DNA of 42,464 nt, from the NCBI RefSeq assembly GCF_000497445.1, contig NZ_CM002285.1, positions 5,307,239 through 5,349,702 of the forward strand, in the 5' to 3' direction. This DNA is from Streptomyces roseochromogenus subsp. oscitans DS 12.976. Lineage in GTDB: Bacteria > Actinomycetota > Actinomycetes > Streptomycetales > Streptomycetaceae. This document shows, one piece after another, positions 24,096-32,548 of the stretch; within the stretch, counting starts at the first letter, position 1; each line of letters begins with the position of its first letter. The notes below the pieces were generated by a model. The model searched no databases and was not told where the DNA came from. It saw only the letters and a program-made list of their open reading frames with translations. Both the position numbers and the translations under genes were made by a program.

Positions 24096-27000
24096 ATGGC
24101 GCAGGCACGGCCGTCGATGCAGGAGCTGATCGGGCGGCGAAGGCGGTCTGGTTTCGTCGGCCGCAGCGATGAACGAGCTGCGTTCCGCGAAAACCTCGAC
24201 CTCCCTCCTGAGGACGAACGCCACCGCTTCCTCTTCCACATCCACGGGAATGCGGGCGTCGGAAAGACCTTCCTGGTACGGGAGTTGGAGCAGATCGCGC
24301 GGGAGCGCGGGGCGCTGACGGTGTACGTGGACGAGGGCGTGGGGAGCGTGCCGGAGGCAATGGCGGTCGTCAGCCGCGAATGCGCCCGGCAGGGAACCGA
24401 GTTCAAGAAATTCGACCGCGCGCTGGCCTCGTACCGGGAGCGCCGCCACGAGGCCGAGGCGGTGGCCGCCGGGCTGGACTCGGCACAGGACGGTCCCTCG
24501 CCGGTGACGGCCACGGTGGCGAGGGCCGGACTGGCGGGCCTGGGACTGATACCCGGCGCGGGCCCGTTCGTGGGCGCGGTCGACGCGGCCCAACTCGCCC
24601 AGTACGCCGACCGATTGCGGCGCGGGCTCAGCGCGAGGTTCAGCAGCCAGGACGACGTACAGCTGGTGCTGTCGCCCGAGCGGGCACTGACGCCCAGGCT
24701 GCTGGACGAGCTGACGGACGTGGCGTCCGCCGTGCCGTGGATCATCCTGTTCTTCGACACGTACGAGCGGACCGGACCGTTCCTCGACGGCTGGCTGCAC
24801 GGGATGATGACCACCGACGACTACGGCGCCCTGCCCGCCAACGTGGTCGTGGTCACGGCGGGCCAGCACCCTTTCGACAGAGCCCGCTGGGGCGGCTTCG
24901 CGGACTTCATGACGGAGATACCGCTCGGGCCGTTCACAGAAGCGGAGGCGCGGGGGCTGCTGACCGAACGGGGAGTGGTGGCCGAGCCGGTCGTGACGGA
25001 GGTCCTGCGGCTCACCGGGGGACTGCCGCTGCTGGTGTCGACACTGGCCGAGCAGCAACCCGCCGACCTGGAGGACATCGGCGACCCCAGCGCGACGGCG
25101 GTGGAGCGGTTCCTGAAGTGGGAGCAGGATCCGGTGCGCCGGGCGGTGGCACTCGCGTGTGCGCTGCCCCGGGGGCTGGACATGGACGTGTTCCGGGCGG
25201 CCGTGGACAGCCCGGACGAGGAAGCGGACAGCCTCTTCGCCTGGCTGCGGGGGCTGCCGTTCGTGGACGACCGAGGTGACCGGCTGCGCTACCACGACCT
25301 GGTGCGGGAGACGATGCTGCGGCTGCTGCGCCGAAGGTCTCCACAGGGGTGGAAGGAACGCCACGAGAGGCTCGCAACGGTCTACGGCCGCTGGTGCGAG
25401 GAGGCCGCCGACGGCATCCGCCCTGCCTACACGTGGGAGCACGAGCGATGGCGCGAGCTGCGGCTGGAGCAGGCGTATCACCTCGTGTGCGCCCGTCCGC
25501 GTACGGAGGTGGCTCAGACGTTGATGAGTGTTGTCGAGGCCTGTTGGTGGGACCAGGTGGACGGCCGCCGCTGGGCGCGCATGCTGGAGGAGGCGGGCAC
25601 CGTGGCGGACGACGCGGATCTGCGGGACTGGGGCCGGCGGCTCCGGGACGCGCTCGCCGACGACCAGCACGGGGTGAGCCGGACCGTGGACCTGCTCCTG
25701 TCTCGCCCCGGGCTCGATGTCTCCGGGCGAGCGCTGGCCCACGGGTTGCGGGGAAGGCAGCTGAGGAGAGGCGGTGAGCACCGGCGGGCACTGGCCGAGT
25801 ACGACAGGGCAGTCGCACTCAGCGAGCGCGCTTCCCTCCCCGAGATGCACCTGGCCTCACTGTATTTCGGTCGTGGCGTCACCTGCCAGATGCTGGATGA
25901 CTTCCCGGCAGCGATGGCCGACCTGGACCGGGCGGATGCCCTGTGTCCCGACGACGCGGAGATCCTCTACGGGCGTGGGGAGACCCATCGGCTGGCCGGC
26001 CGGCTGGAGGAGGCCGTCACCGAGTTCGACCGCGCCCTTGCCGTGGACCCGGCCGACCCCGACTCGCTCTCGTCCAGAGCAGCTTGTCTGCATGCGCTTG
26101 GCCGCCTGGATGAGGCGCTCGCCGACTTCGACCGTGCGCTCGGTCTCGCGCAGGGGTTCCTGTGGGCACTGGTCCGCAGGGCACGGCTGCGTCGTGACCG
26201 TGGGGAGTGGGAGGAGGCGTTCGCGGATCTCGACAGGGCTGTAACCCTCGCGCCGGAGTCGGCCTGGGTGGCGTCCGAGCGAGGCGACGCCTACCGGCTG
26301 GCGGGCCGGTTCGAGGAGGCGGTCACTGAGCTGGGTCGCGCCCTCGAACTCAAACTGGACTACGCCTCGGCCCTGGCAGGCCGTGGTGTGGCCCTCCGTG
26401 AGCTGGGCCGGATCGAGGAGGCACTGGCCGACTTCGACCGCGCGGTCGAATTGATACCCGAGTACGCCTGGGCGCTGGGGCACCGCGCCATCTGCAAGCA
26501 ACAACTCCAGGACAGTGAAGGCGAGTTGACCGACCTGCGCCGGGCCGTCGCGGCGGATCCGGATCTCGGCTGGATCCACACCGCGCTGGGCGATGCGCAT
26601 TGGCGCGCCGACCAGTACCGGGAAGCACTGCCCTTTCTCCAGCGGGCACTGGAACTGGGTCCCGACGACGCCTGGGCCCTGGCCCTCCTCGGCGCCGCGT
26701 ACCGCGGTCTGGGGAACTACCCGGAAGCCTTCCGGTGCCTGGACCGGGCGGTGGCCCTGGACTCCGGGTACGGCTGGGCGCTGAGCCAGCGCGCGATGGC
26801 CGCCATGGCGGTCGGCCGCACGGAGCGGGCCCTGGCCGACCTGGACCGGTGCATCGCCCTGGAGACGCGCGTGGACTGGGCCCGGGAGCAGGCCGTGGAC
26901 CTGCTGATGCGGTGCGGTCGATGGCCGGAGGCCATGGAACGGCTGGCCGAGGCGGACCGCTTGGGGCTTCCCGAGGAAGCCCTGGAGGCGCAGCGCGCGG

Positions 27001-27422
27001 AAGCGTACCGGCACGCTCGCCAGTGGGCGGCGGCCAGACGGCAGGCCGAGCGGATACGAGTGCGGAGTCCGGCCGCGGGCATCTTCGAACTCGCCCTGAC
27101 CGTCGGCGGATCCGATGGTGCCAGTGCGGCGCGGTCACTATGGCGGGAGGCCGAACGATGGCTGCAGTCGGTCGACCTGGAGGCTTCGGACCGCGCCCTC
27201 ACCCGGTGCCTCGTGAGCTGTGCCCTGGGTGACTGGCGCATCGCCGACGCGACGCTCACCCACCTGCTGGCCGAGGAACAGGACTGGGACGACCTGGCGT
27301 TGCTTGCATCCGTACTCACCGAGCTGATGGCCGCCCCAGGAGCGGACCGAGCCCGCATGGCGCCCCGGCTGGCGGCGGTGGAGGCGGCCCGGGACGCCGT
27401 CCAGGCGCGCTATGCGGAGTGA
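24096..27422 (+). CDS. Large STAND-like NTPase with C-terminal TPR array
   Basis: A 1108-aa protein. Residues ~18-60 hold GFVGRSDERAAFREN and the P-loop HGNAGVGKTF (Lys57), and Walker B is PWIILFFDTYE (Asp221). An unusual glycine-rich hydrophobic stretch, AGLAGLGLIPGAGPFVGAVD, lies between them at roughly 143-162. A winged-helix-like region with DDRGDRLRYHDLVRETMLR follows. From about residue 545 there are ten or more TPR units (e.g. GRLEEAVTEFDRALAVDPAD, GRIEEALADFDRAVELIPEY). Such proteins act as signal-responsive switches or scaffolds. The start is ATG 24096, preceded by GGGAGGGG (24081-24088); upstream in-frame starts would overlap the divergent DUF2165 gene. No effector domain is visible, so a defence role is not claimed. 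Confidence 0.85.
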   Translation: MAQARPSMQELIGRRRRSGFVGRSDERAAFRENLDLPPEDERHRFLFHIHGNAGVGKTFLVRELEQIARERGALTVYVDEGVGSVPEAMAVVSRECARQGTEFKKFDRALASYRERRHEAEAVAAGLDSAQDGPSPVTATVARAGLAGLGLIPGAGPFVGAVDAAQLAQYADRLRRGLSARFSSQDDVQLVLSPERALTPRLLDELTDVASAVPWIILFFDTYERTGPFLDGWLHGMMTTDDYGALPANVVVVTAGQHPFDRARWGGFADFMTEIPLGPFTEAEARGLLTERGVVAEPVVTEVLRLTGGLPLLVSTLAEQQPADLEDIGDPSATAVERFLKWEQDPVRRAVALACALPRGLDMDVFRAAVDSPDEEADSLFAWLRGLPFVDDRGDRLRYHDLVRETMLRLLRRRSPQGWKERHERLATVYGRWCEEAADGIRPAYTWEHERWRELRLEQAYHLVCARPRTEVAQTLMSVVEACWWDQVDGRRWARMLEEAGTVADDADLRDWGRRLRDALADDQHGVSRTVDLLLSRPGLDVSGRALAHGLRGRQLRRGGEHRRALAEYDRAVALSERASLPEMHLASLYFGRGVTCQMLDDFPAAMADLDRADALCPDDAEILYGRGETHRLAGRLEEAVTEFDRALAVDPADPDSLSSRAACLHALGRLDEALADFDRALGLAQGFLWALVRRARLRRDRGEWEEAFADLDRAVTLAPESAWVASERGDAYRLAGRFEEAVTELGRALELKLDYASALAGRGVALRELGRIEEALADFDRAVELIPEYAWALGHRAICKQQLQDSEGELTDLRRAVAADPDLGWIHTALGDAHWRADQYREALPFLQRALELGPDDAWALALLGAAYRGLGNYPEAFRCLDRAVALDSGYGWALSQRAMAAMAVGRTERALADLDRCIALETRVDWAREQAVDLLMRCGRWPEAMERLAEADRLGLPEEALEAQRAEAYRHARQWAAARRQAERIRVRSPAAGIFELALTVGGSDGASAARSLWREAERWLQSVDLEASDRALTRCLVSCALGDWRIADATLTHLLAEEQDWDDLALLASVLTELMAAPGADRARMAPRLAAVEAARDAVQARYAE

Positions 27423-27488
27423 GCGGCGAAGCCGACGAACTCTGCAACGTCACGTGGTACGGCTGAAACAGGCCGCAGCTTGCCGGGC

Positions 27489-29324
27489 TCACCGTCCTCC
27501 TGCAGGTGGTGGGCGTAGCTCGCCCGGGCGGAGCATCTGGCTTGCCGCCAGTTCGCGGTAGAGGGCACTGCCGGTGAGCAGCTCCTCGTGGCGCCCGACG
27601 GCCGCGGTGCGGCCGTCCTGCAGCACCACGATGTGGTCCGCGTGCTGCACGGTGGACAGACGATGGGCGATGACGAGCAGGGCGCACTCCTGGGCGACGT
27701 CCTTCATGACGGTGGTGAGCGCCGCCTCGTTGATCGCGTCGAGGTGCGAGGTGGGTTCGTCCAGCAGGAGCAGTGCGGGGCGGGCCAGCAACGCGCGGGC
27801 GAGGGCGACGCGTTGGCGTTCGCCGCCGGAGAGCGTGCTGCCGCGTTCGCCGATGACGGCGGCCAGGCCGCCGGGCAGCCGGTCGACGACCTCTTCCAGC
27901 CGGACCAGTTCGACGACGCGCCGGATCTCCGCTTCTGGGGCGTCGGGCACGGCGTAGGTGATGTTGTCGCGCAGGGTGCCGTGGACGACATGGGTGTTCT
28001 GATCGACGACGGCGATGCCCCGTCGGCATGCGTCACGGGTGAGTTCGGCCGCGGGCCGTCCGTCGAAGAGCACGGTGCCCGCGTCGGGCTCGTAGAACCT
28101 CGCGACCAGGGCGAACACGGTGCTCTTGCCGGCTCCGGACCGGCCCACCAGGGCCACGTGCCGGCGCTGCGGGACGGTGAACGAGACGCCGCGGAGGACC
28201 GGCCGCCGCGGGTCGTAGCCGAAGTGGACGTCGTGCAGGGCGAGGGCGGGCCGTTCGCGGGTGGCGGGCGGTCGCGGCGCGGGGGCGTGGTCCGCCGGGA
28301 TCTGGGCTGTGGTGGGCTCCACCGGCAGGCGGAGTGCCTCCTCGACGCGCTGGTAGGCGCCCATCCCGCGCTGGACGAGGCCCACCGCACGGAAGACGGA
28401 GGACAGCGGCAGCACGAGGTACGAGGCGTACAGCAGGAAGGCGACGAGGTCGCCGAGGGATCCGGCGTGGCCGCTCACCCGCAGGCCGCCGACGACCAGG
28501 ACGATCAGGAAGGAGCCCTGGACGGCGAGTTCGACGGCGGAGCTCATGACGGCGGCGAGCTTCGCGGCACGTACGCCCGAACCGTAGGCCGCGTCGACAC
28601 GGGCGCCGATGCCGGCCGCCTCGCGCTGCTCGGCGCGGTGCACACGGACCATCGGCAGCGCTCCGAGGGCCCGTTCCAGATCGGCGGCGACGGCACCGAC
28701 CGCGGCCTGCATGTGCGCGGACGCGCCCCTGATACCCGTGAGCAGCGAGGCGACGACCACGGCTGCCGCTGCCACGGTGACGGCCACCAGGAGCAGCAGC
28801 AGGGGGTCGAGCCACGCCATGAGAATGATCGCCCCGGCGGAGACCATGCTGCCTGTCACCAGATCGACCAGGGCCTGGGACACGACCTCCCGGAGCACGG
28901 TGGTGTCGGCCGTCACCCGGGAGATGAGGTCGCCGCCCCGGTGGCGGTCGTACTCCCTCATCTCCAGCCGGAGCAGCCGTCCCACCAGCCCGTGACGGAG
29001 CTGCCGTACGACGCCTTCGCCCATCCGTTCCAGCAGGAAGCGTCCCGCGGCTCCCGCCGCCGCCTCGACGACGAAGAGCGCCCCCAGGAGTCCCAGCAGT
29101 GGCCAGATCACCTGTCCGCGGCCGCTCGCGTCCACGACGTCCTTGGCGACGAGCGGCTGGGCCAGGCCCAGGGCGGAGCCCACGAGGGTCAGTACGGTGG
29201 CGACGGCGATGGCGCCGCGGTGCCCGGCGGTGAGCCGGTACATCGTGTCCACCGCCGCCAGGGTCGACCCGTCACCCTCGGCGGCATCGGCCCGTTCGGC
29301 GTGCGGGGCCGTCGGGCCGGTCAT
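27489..29324 (-). CDS. Lasso peptide ABC transporter/permease (D protein)
   Basis: A 611-aa half-transporter. Residues ~30-320 form the exporter membrane domain (LTAGHRGAIAVATVLTLVGS and further helices). The nucleotide-binding domain has Walker A GRSGAGKST (Lys400), signature LSGGERQRVALARALL, Walker B LLLLDEPTSHLD and the H-loop VIAHRLST. A homodimer would export the mature lasso peptide and often gives self-immunity. The ATG at 29324 overlaps the B2 stop codon (ATGA), so it is translationally coupled to the maturation genes. It is the last gene of the lasso operon and converges on the NTPase-TPR gene across 66 bp. Confidence 0.93.
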   Translation of the reverse strand: MTGPTAPHAERADAAEGDGSTLAAVDTMYRLTAGHRGAIAVATVLTLVGSALGLAQPLVAKDVVDASGRGQVIWPLLGLLGALFVVEAAAGAAGRFLLERMGEGVVRQLRHGLVGRLLRLEMREYDRHRGGDLISRVTADTTVLREVVSQALVDLVTGSMVSAGAIILMAWLDPLLLLLVAVTVAAAAVVVASLLTGIRGASAHMQAAVGAVAADLERALGALPMVRVHRAEQREAAGIGARVDAAYGSGVRAAKLAAVMSSAVELAVQGSFLIVLVVGGLRVSGHAGSLGDLVAFLLYASYLVLPLSSVFRAVGLVQRGMGAYQRVEEALRLPVEPTTAQIPADHAPAPRPPATRERPALALHDVHFGYDPRRPVLRGVSFTVPQRRHVALVGRSGAGKSTVFALVARFYEPDAGTVLFDGRPAAELTRDACRRGIAVVDQNTHVVHGTLRDNITYAVPDAPEAEIRRVVELVRLEEVVDRLPGGLAAVIGERGSTLSGGERQRVALARALLARPALLLLDEPTSHLDAINEAALTTVMKDVAQECALLVIAHRLSTVQHADHIVVLQDGRTAAVGRHEELLTGSALYRELAASQMLRPGELRPPPAGGR

Positions 29325-29758
29325 CGGTCCGTCGCCCGGGGCAGCGGGCCGACCGCCACCAGCCGGGCGAAGTAGCCCTCCGGCGCACCCTCGCCGACGG
29401 GACCGCCCTCCGCCTCGATCCAGGCGTGCGCGGTGAAGGGCGGGACGATGCGTACCCCGGTGCACCAGGTCGGCCAGGTTCCGCCGAGCCGGCACAGCAG
29501 TGCGGCCCCCAGGGAGCGCGGCAGGCACCCCTTCGGTCCGGCGCAGCGCAGACTGGCGGCGCACATGGCGTCGCGCGCGTTCCGGGCCTCCGCGGCGGTG
29601 GCGGGTCTGGCGCCGCGCCGCAGGATGCCGAGTACGGCGCGGATACGGCGGGGCGGCAGCAGGGCGATGGCGAGGGCGGGGAGCAGGACGAGGCGGGCGG
29701 CCAGGCGGCGGGGCAGAGGCACACCGGTCGGCCGCTCCAGCGCGCTGGGCGTTGTCAT
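29321..29758 (-). CDS. Lasso peptide leader peptidase (B2, transglutaminase-like)
   Basis: A 145-aa protein with the lasso B2 cysteine-protease core: Cys in GPKGCLPRSLGAALL, His in PFTAHAWIEAEGG, and a C-terminal PEGYFARLVAVG segment. It removes the leader from the precursor bound to the B1 protein before ring closure. N-terminal residues 20-45 are hydrophobic (RRLAARLVLLPALAIALLPP), as in other split B2 proteins. Start ATG 29758 overlaps the B1 stop (ATGA), and its own stop overlaps the transporter start. The longer open frame upstream is a shadow of B1. Confidence 0.93.
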   Translation of the reverse strand: MTTPSALERPTGVPLPRRLAARLVLLPALAIALLPPRRIRAVLGILRRGARPATAAEARNARDAMCAASLRCAGPKGCLPRSLGAALLCRLGGTWPTWCTGVRIVPPFTAHAWIEAEGGPVGEGAPEGYFARLVAVGPLPRATDR

Positions 29759-30009
29759 GAGGCGAGCCCCGAGTCGCGCAGCTGCCGTACGAGTGCCTCG
29801 ACGTCCCGCAGGGCCTGCGCCTCGTCGATGTCGAACTCCTGGACCAGGGCGGCGGCCGCGTCCGCCTCCTCGCCGCCTTCGAACAGGGTCCGCACCACCA
29901 GGGTGGCTGTCGGATTCAACTCCCAGTAGGCGCCGCCCCGTTCGTCCAGCAGTACGGTGCCGTAGTCGGTCTGGGCCGTGGAGACGTTGTCGCCGAACCG
30001 CAGAGGCAT
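29755..30009 (-). CDS. Lasso peptide leader-binding protein (B1, PqqD/RRE family)
   Basis: An 84-aa PqqD-like RiPP recognition element: DYGTVLLDERGGAYWELNPT followed by a winged-helix-like C-terminus (LVQEFDIDEAQALRDVEALV). It binds the Y-x-x-P-x-L motif of the precursor leader and presents it to the B2 peptidase. It starts at ATG 30009, 29 bp after the cyclase stop, preceded by AAAGG, and overlaps the B2 start. Size, fold signature and position are all typical of a split B1/B2 lasso system of actinobacteria. Confidence 0.94.
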   Translation of the reverse strand: MPLRFGDNVSTAQTDYGTVLLDERGGAYWELNPTATLVVRTLFEGGEEADAAAALVQEFDIDEAQALRDVEALVRQLRDSGLAS

Positions 30010-30038
30010 GTGAGGGCCTTTCTGATGTGGGGATGCGG

Positions 30039-31889
30039 TCAGGGGTGTGCGGCACGGGTGCGGCTGCGGTCCAGTCCCCGCAGCCACACCTCGGCGGCGA
30101 TCGTGGAGTACAGGATGGCGTCGGACAGCCCCTTGGAGGCGGGCCGCTGGGCGAGGCGGCGCAGCTCGGCGCCGTCCACCAGGCCCAGCTCCGCCAGCCG
30201 TGAGTCCTCCCACAGGGCCAGCAGGTCGGCTCGGTGGTCGCGCAGTCCGTTGGCGGCGTCCATGGCGGCCGTCGCCTTGTTGGCCCGCCGCAGACAGTCC
30301 TCGGGCACGACCCCGCGCATCGCGGCGGTCAGGACGGGCTTGTACCTCCAGGGTGTGACGCGCTCGCTCGGACGAACGGCGAGACACGCCTCGATGACCC
30401 GGTCGTCGAGGAAGGGCGAGGCCATCGGCAGGCCCGCGAGCGCCGCCATCCGGTCCCACTGCCGGATGATGCGGGTGCACGAGCGGATCTGCTCCAGGTC
30501 GGTGTGGAGGCCGCGGTCCGGATGCAGCGGCGCGGCCGTCGCCGCTGCGGCGAGCAGCGCCCGGCGGGCCATCCGCTCGGTCTCGGGAGTCACCCAGTCG
30601 AACAGGCGCGGGGTCATGCCCCAGCCGAGACTCGTCGTGACGGACGGGGGCAACGGGCCACGCAGCCGGCCGGCGGCGTCGGCGAGCCACTTCCCGTACG
30701 GCCGGGAGTCGGCGAGAGCCCGGGCCGTGCCGCCGAGCGGCCAGTGCCACAGCGCCCGGTACCCGCGCAACTGGCGCAGGGCGAACAGCGGACGGGTGCG
30801 CAGCAGCCGGTGGTAGTACGCGTCGGAGCACCACGCCACGTGGTCGCCGCCGATGCCGGTCAGGTGCAGCCGGCTGCCGCGTGCGGTGAGGCCGGGCAGG
30901 TGGTGCAGGACCCGGGAGCGGTCCATGACGCCGATGGTGGGTTCGTCGAGGAGGTCGTCGATGCCGAGCAGGTCCTCGTAGACCAGCGGCGAGGCGTCGG
31001 CGTCCCAGACCACGTGCTCGACGTCCGGGAGGTGCCCCATGGCTCGCTCGGCCCAGTGCAGGTCGGTGTCCGCCGGATCGCGTCCCGGCCAGGTACTGGC
31101 CACCACGTGGGCGGGGGAGCGGTCGGCCAGGAAACAGACGGAGGTCGAGTCCAGGCCGCCGGACAGGTCGCAGCTCACCACGCCGCCCTGCCGGGTACGC
31201 GCGCCGACGGCCTCCTCCAGCGCCGTCCGGATCTGGGGCGCCGCCTCGGCGAGCGGCCGCACGGGCTCCGGCGGCGTCCACCACCGGGTGTGCCGTACGG
31301 TGCGGCCGTCCGCGGCGACGACCACGGCGTCCTGCGGGGCGACGGCGGTGACGGACCGCCACATCGACGTCTCGAACAGCGGATACGGAGCGGGCCACAG
31401 CAGTCGTACGGCCAGTTCCTCGATGTCGGGGTCGAGGCCCAGGGCGGCGGCGAGCGTGTCGGCGCGGGTGGCGGCCACTTGCACTCCGTCGATCTCCGCG
31501 TGGAAGACGAGGCGCAGTCCGGAGGCGGTGCCCTGCACCCTGATCCGTCCGTCGAGGGCGCCGACGAGGTGGAAACTGCCGGGGAGGGATCGGGCCAGGG
31601 CGTCGAGCTCCGCGAGATCACGCAGCCGCGCGGTACGGCGTCGTAGTTCGTCGGCGTCGGCCGGGCAGCAGCCGACGACGGCGACGCAGGCGCCGCCGGC
31701 GCCTGCCGTGACGACCTCGTCGTCGTGCCAGTGGCCGACCAGCCAGGGCCGGCCCGACGCGTGCGCGAGGGTCCGGCTACCGGGGCGGGCGAAGGAGCGG
31801 GCCACGGCGGCCGCGTCCGCACGGTCCGGGAAGACCGCGAAGTGCGCGTCGCCGGGGCCCGTCCCCGCACTTGCGTGCAGTTCAGTCAT
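30039..31889 (-). CDS. Lasso cyclase (C protein, asparagine synthetase-like)
   Basis: A 616-aa asparagine synthetase homologue. The N-terminal glutaminase-like domain (residues ~1-190) lacks the Cys2 nucleophile needed for glutamine hydrolysis, as expected for lasso cyclases. The synthetase domain contains the ATP-pyrophosphatase loop DLSGGLDSTS and IGGDHVAWC, and conserved PFLDDRVIEACLAV near the C-terminus. It adenylates the Asp side chain of the core and forms the isopeptide bond to the new N-terminus. ATG 31889 lies 26 bp after the precursor stop; no strong ribosome-binding site is visible, so it may be coupled to the precursor message. Confidence 0.95.
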   Translation of the reverse strand: MTELHASAGTGPGDAHFAVFPDRADAAAVARSFARPGSRTLAHASGRPWLVGHWHDDEVVTAGAGGACVAVVGCCPADADELRRRTARLRDLAELDALARSLPGSFHLVGALDGRIRVQGTASGLRLVFHAEIDGVQVAATRADTLAAALGLDPDIEELAVRLLWPAPYPLFETSMWRSVTAVAPQDAVVVAADGRTVRHTRWWTPPEPVRPLAEAAPQIRTALEEAVGARTRQGGVVSCDLSGGLDSTSVCFLADRSPAHVVASTWPGRDPADTDLHWAERAMGHLPDVEHVVWDADASPLVYEDLLGIDDLLDEPTIGVMDRSRVLHHLPGLTARGSRLHLTGIGGDHVAWCSDAYYHRLLRTRPLFALRQLRGYRALWHWPLGGTARALADSRPYGKWLADAAGRLRGPLPPSVTTSLGWGMTPRLFDWVTPETERMARRALLAAAATAAPLHPDRGLHTDLEQIRSCTRIIRQWDRMAALAGLPMASPFLDDRVIEACLAVRPSERVTPWRYKPVLTAAMRGVVPEDCLRRANKATAAMDAANGLRDHRADLLALWEDSRLAELGLVDGAELRRLAQRPASKGLSDAILYSTIAAEVWLRGLDRSRTRAAHP

Positions 31890-31915
31890 GGCGTCAGGTC
31901 AAGGACCGTCGGTCG

Positions 31916-32026
31916 TCAGTTCTTGCTGAAGATCAGCCGGTCGTTTCCGGAGCGCTGAAGCAGCCCCGTCTCCTTGCGGAACGTACCGAGCCGGACGAGC
32001 GTCGGCGCCTCATAAGCCTTCTTCAT
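31916..32026 (-). CDS. Citrulassin-like lasso peptide precursor (A protein)
   Basis: A 36-aa precursor: leader of 21 residues with Y5-x2-P8-x-L10-x3-G14, the B1 recognition motif, and Thr20 at the -2 position, then predicted core LLQRSGNDRLIFSKN. Leu1 would bond to Asp8, giving an 8-residue ring and a 7-residue tail. From memory, citrulassin A is LLGLAGNDRLVLSKN, so this core differs only at four positions (Q3, R4, S5/A5 and I11/F12 region) and keeps GNDRL and SKN. In citrulassins Arg9 can be deiminated to citrulline by an enzyme not encoded in the cluster; none is seen here. ATG follows GGGAGGAG with a 7-nt spacer. The gene is too short for ordinary gene callers but is followed by C, B1, B2 and D on the same strand. 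Confidence 0.95.
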   Translation of the reverse strand: MKKAYEAPTLVRLGTFRKETGLLQRSGNDRLIFSKN

Positions 32027-32116
32027 GACTACTCCTCCCATGCGGGTTTCCGACCACTCCCCCTGAGCGCGGGCCCGGGCTCGTCGGGAGCCGGGGCCAG
32101 GAAGCGGCCGCAGCAC

Positions 32117-32147
32117 ATAGCTAGCTGCAGAGCGTGAGGCGAAGGCA
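32117..32147 (-). promoter_or_regulatory. Weak candidate promoter of the lasso operon
   Basis: On the minus strand TTGCCT (32147-32142) is followed after 19 bp by TAGCTA (32122-32117), about 90 bp before the precursor ATG. The hexamers are reasonable but the spacing is long, so this is only a candidate. Confidence 0.3.
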
Positions 32148-32280
32148 AGAGCCTCGGTGAAGGTCGGATAATAGGCACAATCCGTACGCCTCGGGTTGTG
32201 CGCCCCGCTCGTTCTGGCTGTCGTCAGCGCGGCGTTGGCATGCGGCCTCGGTATGCGCATCCTCAAATAAACGTTTTGAG

Positions 32281-32314
32281 ATGCCGTCCGGCAGTTGTTG
32301 ACGGCATCTGCCGG
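32281..32314. promoter_or_regulatory. Two overlapping, mutually exclusive inverted repeats
   Basis: ATGCCGTC (32281-32288) pairs with GACGGCAT (32300-32307), and CCGGCAG (32288-32294) pairs with CTGCCGG (32308-32314). The two stems interleave, so only one can form at a time. They lie between the divergent lasso operon and ARH-like gene and could be an operator pair or an RNA switch; no function is established. Confidence 0.45.
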
Positions 32315-32548
32315 AGGCACCTGACGGCAGTCGCGGACAGGCGCCGCCGGGCGCACTCCAGGCCGGGGCTCACCTCTTGGCGGCCGGGACGAGGCCCGGG
32401 GCGAACTGGTAGGAGATCGACTCCAGCAGCGGCTTGCGGGTCGCCGGGAATGACCGGCAACGGGTGATTTGGCCCCGTGAACGCGCCGTTCGCTGTCGAT
32501 TACAGTGCTGGATGTCGTACGGACGGACGGTGCCGTGAGGAGGTCTGC

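Larger units (their letters stand above)
32027..32548. other. 522-bp intergenic region between lasso precursor and ARH-like gene
   Basis: No convincing gene. It is less GC-rich than its surroundings and contains the 5' region of the lasso operon, a GCACAA/TTGTGC inverted repeat (32175-32180 with 32196-32201), an A/T-rich stretch (AAATAAACGTTTT, near 32266-32278) and nested inverted repeats at 32281-32314. On the minus strand a short frame ending at 32370 encodes LLESISYQFAPGLVPAAKR just before its stop, which reads like a protein C-terminus and may be a gene remnant. Confidence 0.5.

Noticed and set aside
24096..27422. NTPase-TPR protein as an anti-phage STAND (Avs-type) system
   Set aside because: No nuclease, protease, TIR or other effector domain is visible and no defence genes are nearby; such NTPase-TPR proteins are common in Streptomyces.
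32198..32467. 89-codon plus-strand frame in the lasso/ARH intergenic region
   Set aside because: Arg/Pro-rich with no ribosome-binding site or recognisable motif; treated as non-coding.
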